In this document: in pieces, positions 1 through 6,357 of the stretch
Layout: the number at the start of each line of letters is the position of its first letter
Numbering within the stretch: position 1 is the stretch's first letter
From: an uncultured Tissierellia bacterium
GTDB lineage: Bacteria > Bacillota > Clostridia > Tissierellales > Peptoniphilaceae
Length of the DNA: 14,711 nucleotides
Direction: 5' to 3'
Assembly: GCA_902489145.1 (NCBI GenBank)
Contig: CABTYV010000034.1
Span: 1 to 14,711 of the forward strand
Made by a program: the position numbers and the translations under genes
Notes under the pieces: model-generated
What the model saw: only the letters and a program-made list of their open reading frames with translations
What the model was told of the DNA's origin: nothing
Database searches by the model: none

Positions 1-864
1 ATCGTGGGCGCCTATTTGCACCGGCTCCATCGGTCCTTAGCCCATTTGAGTGAGCAGGTAGATGCCCTTCTTTACACCAATGAGCCGCCTCACTTCGAGG
101 ATATGGAAGAAGGGTCGCTTTATATCCTGCAGAGTGAAATTCAGAAGCTGGCCATCCGACTCAAGGAACAGGCTGATTTGCTCCAGTCAGATAAGCTGGT
201 GCTTCAGCGGGCGATGGAGGATATCTTTCATCAGCTTCGCACGCCCTTGACGGTGCTTTTTATCCAGTTGGAGCTGCTGAAGGAGGAAGGACTTTCCGGA
301 TCGGAACGGCAAGCCCTGATTCGCCAGATCAGCCGGGCCTGCCATCGGATGCAGTGGCTGGTGGAATCGCTGCTTACGATGTCCAAAATCGATGCGGGAA
401 CGATCCTTTTCCAAAAAAAGCCCGTATTGCTGGCGCGCCTGGTGGATGACGCGCTGGCTACCTTTGCCATTGGCCTGGAGCTACAGGAAATTCGGGTAGA
501 AAACGCGGTCGATGACGAAGCCTTCCTGGGCGACCGGAAGTGGAGTCGGGAAGCCATTGAAAATCTGATCAAGAATGCGATGGAGCACCTCCCGAAAGGG
601 GGGCAATTGAAGATTTCAGCCCAGGAAAATCCAATTTTTACGGAGCTTGTCATCGAGGACAATGGGCCTGGATTTGATCCATCCGACCTCCCCTTTTTAT
701 TTAAGCGCTTTTATAAGGGGAAAAATGCGGGTGAAAACTCCATCGGAATTGGCCTGGCCCTATCCCAGAAAATCATCGCCGCCCAGAACGGGACGATTCA
801 GGCCGAAAACCGACTGGAAGGTGGGGCGCGTTTTCGCATTCGCTTTTACAAAAAAATCATTTAA
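1..864 (+). CDS. Sensor histidine kinase, C-terminal part (5' end outside window)
   Basis: Membrane sensor kinase of a two-component system: it autophosphorylates on histidine and passes the phosphate to a response regulator. The frame is open from the first base, so the N-terminal sensor and membrane segments lie upstream. Numbering from the GTG at base 4 (not a convincing start), residues 1-60 form a HAMP-like/helical linker. The H-box is FHQLRTPLT with the phospho-acceptor His at 76; the usual Ser before it is Phe here. The N-box is ENLIKNAMEH (181-195 region), the G1 box DNGPGF (219-224), the F-box FLFKRFYKG and the G2 box GIGLAL (248-253). All catalytic ATP-binding boxes are intact, so the kinase should be active. 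Its response-regulator partner is probably just upstream. The gene ends at its own terminator, and the next operon starts with a response-regulator-like site, so the ABC genes downstream are the probable target. The family is sure; the signal is unknown. Confidence 0.93.
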   Translation: MVGAYLHRLHRSLAHLSEQVDALLYTNEPPHFEDMEEGSLYILQSEIQKLAIRLKEQADLLQSDKLVLQRAMEDIFHQLRTPLTVLFIQLELLKEEGLSGSERQALIRQISRACHRMQWLVESLLTMSKIDAGTILFQKKPVLLARLVDDALATFAIGLELQEIRVENAVDDEAFLGDRKWSREAIENLIKNAMEHLPKGGQLKISAQENPIFTELVIEDNGPGFDPSDLPFLFKRFYKGKNAGENSIGIGLALSQKIIAAQNGTIQAENRLEGGARFRIRFYKKII

Positions 865-889
865 AAGAAAGATCCCTGCTTATATCCAG

Positions 890-916
890 CCCCTGCGCTT
901 TGTGCAGGGGTTTTTT
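890..916 (+). terminator. Intrinsic terminator after the histidine kinase gene
   Basis: CCCCTGC (890-896) pairs with GCAGGGG (904-910), with a possible G-U and C-G extension closing on a three-base loop. Six T residues follow directly (911-916). It lies 25 bases after the kinase stop codon and separates the kinase gene from the ABC transporter operon. Confidence 0.9.
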
Positions 917-954
917 CATGATCCTGTGCGTCTTTTTTAGGAGAAATCTGAAAT

Positions 955-972
955 CTGTCACGGGCCTGTCAC
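955..972 (+). promoter_or_regulatory. Tandem direct repeat, probable OmpR/PhoB-family response-regulator site
   Basis: Seen directly: two identical heptamers CTGTCAC at 955-961 and 966-972, separated by GGGC, giving an 11-bp period (one helical turn). The second copy ends 10 bp before the -10 hexamer at 983. No -35 hexamer is recognisable at the normal distance. Known: PhoB-type activators bind two CTGTCA-like heptamers with a 4-bp spacer placed about 10 bp upstream of the -10, replacing the -35. Inferred: the response regulator partnered with the upstream kinase binds here and activates the ABC operon. A second short tandem repeat, GAAATCT twice (943-956), abuts and overlaps the first heptamer and may extend the site. 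Confidence 0.65.
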
Positions 973-982
973 TTTCCTTCGT

Positions 983-988
983 TATGCT
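983..988 (+). promoter_or_regulatory. -10 element of the ABC transporter operon promoter
   Basis: TATGCT matches the sigma-A -10 consensus at four of six positions. It lies 39 bases before the ATG at 1027, which leaves a short leader carrying the AAAGGAAG ribosome-binding site (1013-1020). No good -35 lies 16-18 bp upstream; the CTGTCAC repeats sit there instead, which fits an activator-dependent promoter. Confidence 0.55.
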
Positions 989-1026
989 AGAGAAAAGAAA
1001 TCCAAAACGGAGAAAGGAAGCGAAGG

Positions 1027-1716
1027 ATGGAAGTACTGAAAGTGGAACATTTGGTGAAGACCTATGGAAAAGCACCTCAGGAAGTCCGGGCCCTAAATGA
1101 TGTGTCCTTCTCGGTCCAAAAGGGCGAGTTTGTCGCCATCATTGGCCCCTCCGGGTCGGGAAAATCAACGCTGCTTCATGCCCTGGGTGGGGTGGACCGT
1201 CCGACCAGTGGCAGGGTGCTGGTGAATGGACAAGACGTCTACGCCCAAAATGATGAAAAGCTCGCGATCTATCGTCGTAGGGAGGTGGGGTTGATTTATC
1301 AATTCTACAACCTGATCCCTGTGCTCAATGTGGTGGAGAACATGACCCTGCCGGTCTCCCTGGACGGACGGGCGGTTAATGAACAGCGCTTACAGGACCT
1401 GCTCCAGACCCTGGGGCTGGAGCGGTATCAACATTCCTTGCCCAACCAGCTCTCTGGTGGTCAGCAGCAGCGGGTGTCCATCGGTCGAGCGCTGATGAAT
1501 GCCCCTTCTCTGGTGCTAGCGGATGAGCCGACAGGCAACCTGGATTCGAAGAACTCACATGACATTGTCGCCCTGTTGAAGCACTACAACAAGACGCTGA
1601 AACAGACCCTCCTAGTCATCACCCATGATGAATCGATCGCCCTTCAGGCGGACCGCATGATCAACCTGATCGATGGCCAGATTGTTTCAGATGAGCCATT
1701 GGGGAGGCAGTCATGA
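1027..1716 (+). CDS. ABC transporter ATP-binding protein, MacB/LolD/BceA type
   Basis: Cytoplasmic ATPase subunit (229 residues, normal family length) that powers the membrane partner encoded next. Motifs in order: Walker A GPSGSGKST (40-48), Q-loop Gln92 within YQFYNLIP, signature LSGGQ (142-146), Walker B LVLADEPT (162-169), D-loop NLD (171-173) and switch His200. The LADEPTGNLDS stretch is typical of the MacB/LolD/FtsE branch, whose members act with FtsX-domain permeases, often in mechanotransmission, peptide-antibiotic resistance or lipoprotein release rather than classical import. Start: ATG with AGGAAG (1015-1020) six bases upstream. The stop overlaps the permease start by 4 bases (ATGA), so the two are translationally coupled. 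Likely controlled by the response-regulator-like repeats at 955-972. The substrate cannot be told from the sequence. Confidence 0.95.
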   Translation: MEVLKVEHLVKTYGKAPQEVRALNDVSFSVQKGEFVAIIGPSGSGKSTLLHALGGVDRPTSGRVLVNGQDVYAQNDEKLAIYRRREVGLIYQFYNLIPVLNVVENMTLPVSLDGRAVNEQRLQDLLQTLGLERYQHSLPNQLSGGQQQRVSIGRALMNAPSLVLADEPTGNLDSKNSHDIVALLKHYNKTLKQTLLVITHDESIALQADRMINLIDGQIVSDEPLGRQS

Positions 1717-4625
1717 AGGTCCTGCGTGCTTTTACCAAAAGGAGTTTGAAGCAGCATCGGAGTCGAACCTGGGTGACGATCTTCGGGATCCTCATTTCCA
1801 TGACCATGCTCACGGCTGTGACGATGGGTGGCTACTCCTGCCTGCATTATTTAGAAGCAATTGAAACAGAAAAAAATGGCGCCTATCACGGCTACTGGCA
1901 GGGGCTAAACGAGCAAGAGGTGGAGGAGACGAAGCGTCTGCCCAACCGGAAAGCCCTGTCGATTTGGCGCGAGGTGGGCTTTGCGGAGTGGACCAACCAA
2001 AATGAACACAAGCCCTATTTGCGCATTCTTTCCATTGACGAAGAGGCGCCCAAGCTGGCAGCCATCCACCTTCTTTCCGGTCGATTGCCGGCGCAACCCG
2101 ATGAGATCATTTTGCCGGATCATCTGCAACAATCCGATTCCGTTCGCTACCAGGAGGGCGATCTGCTGAGCCTTGAGGTGGGCCGGCGGGTGGTGGACGG
2201 AAAACCGGCCCTGAATGATCCGGCCCGGGAGGAGGTGGCCCTTCAACTGGGCCAAGAGGCCATCCAGGGAAAACAAAAGAAGACCTACCGTGTGGTAGGC
2301 ACCTACCACCGCCTTTCTTTCGATCTGGAACCCCGTCAGTTGCCGGCTTATACGGCTTTCACAGCAGGTCCGGCTTCGGGCCCGGCTACGGTCCTGTTCT
2401 CCTTCGAAAACCTGGGGGAGGGGATAAAGGAAATAGAGGAGCGCGGCCAATTGATCCGGGAGGAAGTCGGAGAAAGGAACACAATATTCAAGGGCAACCT
2501 TTTTTACGTCAATTATCACCAAAGCCTGCTTTTGGCCCAGGGCAATATCCTGAATTCTGATATAGCTCGAATCGTGGCAATTTTTGCCAGCATTCTGATC
2601 GCTCTGATCGTTTTTTCGACCATCGTACTGATCTACGACGCCTTCTCCATCTCGATCACGGAGCGAACCCGGCAATATGGTCTCTTAAAATCCATCGGGG
2701 CCACCAACCGGCAGATCCGACATAGTATTCTTTACGAGGGACTGCTGGTCAGCCTGCCCGCAATTTTCTTTGGTGCGCTGGTCGGCCTGGCGGGCCTTGC
2801 CATCGCCTTTCGGCTGCTTTGCGCCTATTCTGAATTTTTTACCACCGAGATCTATCCGGGGCATAGCTTATCCTTAGGCGTAGCCATCCGTTTCTGGCCG
2901 ATCCTCTTGGCCGGGCTTCTTTGCCTCATGACCACGCTCTTTTCGGCTCTTCTTCCTGCCCTTCGGGCCATGCGCCTGACGCCCATTGCGGCGATCCGGC
3001 AGAGTCAGGATATACGGGTGAAAGCCAAGCAGGTTCAGCTCAACCCTTGGCAGAGACGGTTGGACATCGCTGCTCAGCTGGCCTTAAAGAATCAAAAACG
3101 AGACCGAAAACGCTACCGTGCGACTCTTTTTTCCCTTATTTTTTCGGTCATTCTCTTTGTGCTGACCACCTCCTTTACGGATCAACTCCGGACGCAGCTG
3201 TCTGCTCAAATCGATGATTTTGGCGGAGCGGACCTGCATTATGGATTTGGATATAACGTAAGTGGGGAGCTTGCGGAAGAGGGACCCTATCGCTGGGGGA
3301 GGGAGGCGAACCGTAAAGAGGAGGTCGAGGCCCGCTATACCCTCGCCTATCAAGAGCGGCTTTTAGGTCAAATGAAGGAGCTTCCCTCGGTTCAGAGCGC
3401 TCAGCTGAGCTTTACAAATAGCGGGCTCGTTCGCCTGGATGCAGCGCTTTTTCACCCCGACTATATTCAGTGGGTCCGCCAGTTGGATCCCCAGGCGCGC
3501 AAAGAATTTGGTATGTCAGAGGAGAAAAAGCTAGAGGTCCGGCAATGGCAGTTGGGCAGTGATCCGATCCGTATGACGCTCCCCATCTGTTTTCTGGATG
3601 ACGAGGCTTTTCACACCTATGCCAGGCGTCTTCGTTTGGATCCGGAAGCTTTTCAAACGGGATCGGGGTTTCGGGCAATTCTATACAATGTATACCAGTC
3701 CGAGCAACGGGATTTGCCGAAGGGCCAGCGGCCAATTCAGCTTCCCCTGTTGAAAAATCAAAAATCAGTGACCGTCTTTTATCTGGCCTACCAGCTTCCG
3801 GAGTTCATGAATCCAGATCAGGTGGAATTAAGTATCCCGGCTCGAAATCAAGCGGTGTATGATCTCCCACCCAGAGAAAATCCTGAGGGAGCAGGCAAGA
3901 CGGAGCTGAGGCCCATCCGTCTTCCTGCCGAGAAGGTCGAGCGTCCTAAAAAAATAGAAGTCGCTTTGATGACGGACCAAAAGCCCCTGGGCGCTGGGAC
4001 AGGCAGTCCCTGTCTCTATTTGCCCCTATCCAAATCCACCAGCTTTTTTACGGCATCCGAGCGCCGATATCTGGACTTTCAGGGAGCCATTGATATGAGT
4101 GCGAAGAACCACATGCAGGCGTCCAGGGAAATCGAGGCGTTGTCGAAGGGGGACCATCAGGATCACCATCTCTATAACCATCGAGCGGTACAGGAGAGCA
4201 ATTGGCGGATTCTGGTGATCGTCCGATCCTTTATCACGCTTTTTGTAGCCATGATGGCCCTGATTGCAATGGCAAATATGTTTAATGCCATCTCGACCAG
4301 TATGATGCTCCGCCGTCGCGAGTTTGGTGTACTCAAATCCATTGGGATGTCCGACCGGCAGTTGAAAAAAATGCTCCTAACCGAGGGACTGAACTATGGG
4401 CTGCGGGCGATGCTTTATTCCCTGCCCCTGAGCCTCCTGCTTTCCTACCTGCTCTACCGTTTCATTTCTCAAAACGCCTTCCAGACGCCCTTCCAGCTGC
4501 CCTGGAAGAGCCTGCTAATCTCCTATATCGTGATCTTTATGGTGGTTTCGCTTCCCATCCACTATGCAAAAAGGAAGTTGGATCTGGATCATCCTATGCG
4601 GTGGCTGAAGGGAGAAAACTTCTAA
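1713..4625 (+). CDS. FtsX-domain ABC transporter permease with two large extracytoplasmic domains
   Basis: Membrane subunit of the ABC complex, 970 residues. By eye the layout is 1+3+1+3 membrane segments. TM1 is at about 20-45, then an extracytoplasmic domain (about 46-283), then TMs at about 284-307, 343-368 and 393-416 forming the first FtsX domain. A basic cytoplasmic linker leads to TM5 (470-487), a larger extracytoplasmic domain (about 490-832), and three TMs at about 833-856, 897-918 and 932-950 forming the second FtsX domain. The two halves are internally related: the loop after the first TM of each FtsX domain carries the same pattern, YGLLKSIGATNRQI (322-335) and FGVLKSIGMSDRQL (871-884). 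It has one more large external domain than a BceB-type permease, which has a single one. The GGGGAGG ribosome-binding site (1701-1707) lies inside the ATPase gene. Function is inferred as an exporter or stress-sensing complex under two-component control; the substrate is unknown. Confidence 0.9.
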   Translation: MKVLRAFTKRSLKQHRSRTWVTIFGILISMTMLTAVTMGGYSCLHYLEAIETEKNGAYHGYWQGLNEQEVEETKRLPNRKALSIWREVGFAEWTNQNEHKPYLRILSIDEEAPKLAAIHLLSGRLPAQPDEIILPDHLQQSDSVRYQEGDLLSLEVGRRVVDGKPALNDPAREEVALQLGQEAIQGKQKKTYRVVGTYHRLSFDLEPRQLPAYTAFTAGPASGPATVLFSFENLGEGIKEIEERGQLIREEVGERNTIFKGNLFYVNYHQSLLLAQGNILNSDIARIVAIFASILIALIVFSTIVLIYDAFSISITERTRQYGLLKSIGATNRQIRHSILYEGLLVSLPAIFFGALVGLAGLAIAFRLLCAYSEFFTTEIYPGHSLSLGVAIRFWPILLAGLLCLMTTLFSALLPALRAMRLTPIAAIRQSQDIRVKAKQVQLNPWQRRLDIAAQLALKNQKRDRKRYRATLFSLIFSVILFVLTTSFTDQLRTQLSAQIDDFGGADLHYGFGYNVSGELAEEGPYRWGREANRKEEVEARYTLAYQERLLGQMKELPSVQSAQLSFTNSGLVRLDAALFHPDYIQWVRQLDPQARKEFGMSEEKKLEVRQWQLGSDPIRMTLPICFLDDEAFHTYARRLRLDPEAFQTGSGFRAILYNVYQSEQRDLPKGQRPIQLPLLKNQKSVTVFYLAYQLPEFMNPDQVELSIPARNQAVYDLPPRENPEGAGKTELRPIRLPAEKVERPKKIEVALMTDQKPLGAGTGSPCLYLPLSKSTSFFTASERRYLDFQGAIDMSAKNHMQASREIEALSKGDHQDHHLYNHRAVQESNWRILVIVRSFITLFVAMMALIAMANMFNAISTSMMLRRREFGVLKSIGMSDRQLKKMLLTEGLNYGLRAMLYSLPLSLLLSYLLYRFISQNAFQTPFQLPWKSLLISYIVIFMVVSLPIHYAKRKLDLDHPMRWLKGENF

Positions 4626-4638
4626 AAAATAACTTTCG

Positions 4639-4675
4639 AACGTGCCGGCAGGACGGAGTGCCGGCACGTTTTTTT
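4639..4675 (+). terminator. Intrinsic terminator after the permease gene
   Basis: A perfect 12-bp stem, AACGTGCCGGCA (4639-4650) with TGCCGGCACGTT (4659-4670), closes an 8-base loop and runs into seven T residues (4669-4675). It starts 14 bases after the permease stop codon and separates the ABC module from the ctpA operon. Confidence 0.95.
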
Positions 4676-4731
4676 ATCCCGGTTCAAAACCGAAAAAGTC
4701 CCTTTCTCCTTCGGGATCGGGGGCAGGACCA

Positions 4732-4740
4732 TGCTATAAT
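4732..4740 (+). promoter_or_regulatory. Extended -10 promoter of the ctpA-uvrBA operon
   Basis: TGCTATAAT is a perfect extended -10 (TGn followed by TATAAT at 4735-4740). No hexamer resembling TTGACA occurs 16-18 bp upstream, so recognition would rely on the TG motif. Transcription should start near 4747, giving a leader of about 135 nt before the ctpA ATG at 4882. It lies 57 bases past the preceding terminator and is the only evident promoter for the genes that follow. Confidence 0.75.
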
Positions 4741-4778
4741 AGAAAAAGAGAAAACAAGACCTTTTGGAATCCGACTCC

Positions 4779-4817
4779 GTGCCCTGTCCCTCTTTCTTTA
4801 ATGGAGGGGCCGGGCGC
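4779..4817 (+). other. Strong hairpin in the 5' leader of the ctpA operon
   Basis: GTGCCC (4779-4784) pairs with GGGCGC (4812-4817), and TCCCTC (4787-4792) pairs with GAGGGG (4804-4809). Two G-U wobbles are included. A 2x2 internal loop (TG/CC) separates the two 6-bp helices, and the apical loop is 11 nt (4793-4803). No T-run follows, so it is not a terminator. I cannot match it to a known riboswitch or protein-binding leader. It may stabilise the mRNA or have a regulatory role. Confidence 0.5.
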
Positions 4818-4881
4818 CTGGGATCCGGAAGGATGGCAAGCATTGGCAGGGACGTAGAGATCGCAGCAGAAGGAGTATGGT

Positions 4882-6348
4882 ATGAAAAAATTGGGCAAAG
4901 CCCTTTTATTGATTATTCTATTGGCTGGCTTTTCGATGGGGGGCTTTTTCCTCGGGGCCAATTCACGCCTGGCCAGCCCCTTGGGGGGCATGACCAAGGG
5001 CGATGCGGAAAGCCGTCGGATGAACCGCATTATGGAAAACATCAAGTCCTATGCGCAAACCATTCAGAGAGACTATATCTTTGATTATAAGGAAGAGGAT
5101 CTGGAGCTGGGCCTCTACAAGGGCCTATTTGCCGGGCTCCAGGACCCCTATTCGGAGTTTTACAGTGCCAACGAATTTCAGGAGCTGCTCCAGGATACCG
5201 CTGGCTCCTTCTCGGGAGTCGGTCTGGTGGTGACCGCAGGGCCGGATAACCTGATCCAGGTCGTATCGCCCATTGAAGGAGGGCCAGCGGCGAAGGCGGG
5301 CATTCGGACGGGCGATAAGATCATTGCCGTGGACGGCCAATCCTTTACCGGGGCCCATCTCAATGAGGCCACCAAGCGGATGCGGGGCCAGGCCGGCACC
5401 CAGGTACGGGTGACCATCCGCCGGGAAAAGGATGGGGCGCTGACCAATCAGGACTTCACCCTGACCCGGGCGGAGTTGGACATTCAGACAGTCAAGGGCC
5501 GCCTCATCGAAGGCGACGTGGGCTATATTCAAATCAGCCAATTTAACCAAAAAACCGCTTCTGAGTTTGCTGCGAGCCTCAAAAGTCTGGAAAATCAAGG
5601 GGCCAAGCGGCTGGTCATCGACCTGCGCAACAATCCGGGCGGACTTTTGGATTCTACGGTAGAAATTTCGGATTCTCTCCTGGGGGAGGGAACCATCGTG
5701 ACGACGGTGAACAAAAAGAAGCAGGAGCAGGTCACCAAATCGGATGCGGCCCATTCGAGCCTGCCCATTGTCCTTTTGGTCAATGGCGGATCGGCCTCGG
5801 CCTCTGAAATTATGACCGGCGCTTTAAAGGATCACCATCGGGCCTTGGTTGTGGGAGAAAAGACCTACGGCAAGGGGATCGTGCAGCGCCTCTACCCCCT
5901 GGGCCAGGGCGAAGAAGGGGGTGGCTTCAAGCTGACCATGGCGGAATACCTGACTCCTTCCGGCGCCCACATTCACAAGAAGGGGATTGAACCGGATTTC
6001 GTCGTCCAGCTGCCGGAAACCGCTAAGGGGCTGGGCCCGGATTTCCTCTCCGATGACCTGCCCCTCCAGACGGCGATTGCCTATGCGAAGGCCCTGCAGG
6101 GGGAGGAGGTCCACCCCGACCAGCTGCCACCCGCCAATGCGGTCCTGCCCAATCCCGCCTCCTCCGCCACGGAGGGGACGTCGTCCAGTCAGAGCGAACA
6201 GCTGCCTGCTTCCTCAGAAAGCAGCCAAGCGGGGACCACTACCCAGGAGAGCCGTGAACAGGCGCCTGGCGGATCGCACGACCAGCAATCCGATCAGGAG
6301 CGGGGCAATCCCATTGACCTGCCCAGCCCCCGCCAGGAGTCCAAGTGA
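4882..6348 (+). CDS. ctpA: S41 family carboxy-terminal processing protease (CtpA/CtpB)
   Basis: Extracytoplasmic serine protease that cleaves proteins near their C termini, anchored by an N-terminal hydrophobic segment (residues 7-25 after a KK start, with no lipobox Cys). An N-terminal helical region (about 40-105) precedes the PDZ domain (about 108-185, containing GSFSGVGLVV and the GPAAKAGIRTGDKI loop), which gates the active site in this family. The protease core runs from about 200 to 380. The catalytic residues fit the Ser-Lys-Gln triad: Ser306 in GGSASASEI, Lys331 in TYGKG and Gln335, with the same 25- and 4-residue spacings as known CtpB enzymes. After about 420 comes a Ser/Gln/Glu-rich low-complexity tail of some 65 residues. 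Start: ATG with AAGGAG (4870-4875) six bases upstream; the ATG at 4877 is too close to that site and out of frame. It is first gene of a tight operon, with 9 bases to uvrB. Its substrate is unknown. Confidence 0.95.
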   Translation: MKKLGKALLLIILLAGFSMGGFFLGANSRLASPLGGMTKGDAESRRMNRIMENIKSYAQTIQRDYIFDYKEEDLELGLYKGLFAGLQDPYSEFYSANEFQELLQDTAGSFSGVGLVVTAGPDNLIQVVSPIEGGPAAKAGIRTGDKIIAVDGQSFTGAHLNEATKRMRGQAGTQVRVTIRREKDGALTNQDFTLTRAELDIQTVKGRLIEGDVGYIQISQFNQKTASEFAASLKSLENQGAKRLVIDLRNNPGGLLDSTVEISDSLLGEGTIVTTVNKKKQEQVTKSDAAHSSLPIVLLVNGGSASASEIMTGALKDHHRALVVGEKTYGKGIVQRLYPLGQGEEGGGFKLTMAEYLTPSGAHIHKKGIEPDFVVQLPETAKGLGPDFLSDDLPLQTAIAYAKALQGEEVHPDQLPPANAVLPNPASSATEGTSSSQSEQLPASSESSQAGTTTQESREQAPGGSHDQQSDQERGNPIDLPSPRQESK

Positions 6349-6357
6349 GGAGGAGCC

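Noticed and set aside
4639..4670. GC-rich inverted repeat considered as a regulator operator or mobile-element end
   Set aside because: The stem followed by seven T residues just after a stop codon is fully explained as an intrinsic terminator, and no matching second copy was seen.
4801..4857. Short upstream reading frame of 18 codons in the ctpA leader
   Set aside because: There is no ribosome-binding site before its ATG and no attenuation-like codon run. It is kept only as part of the leader finding.
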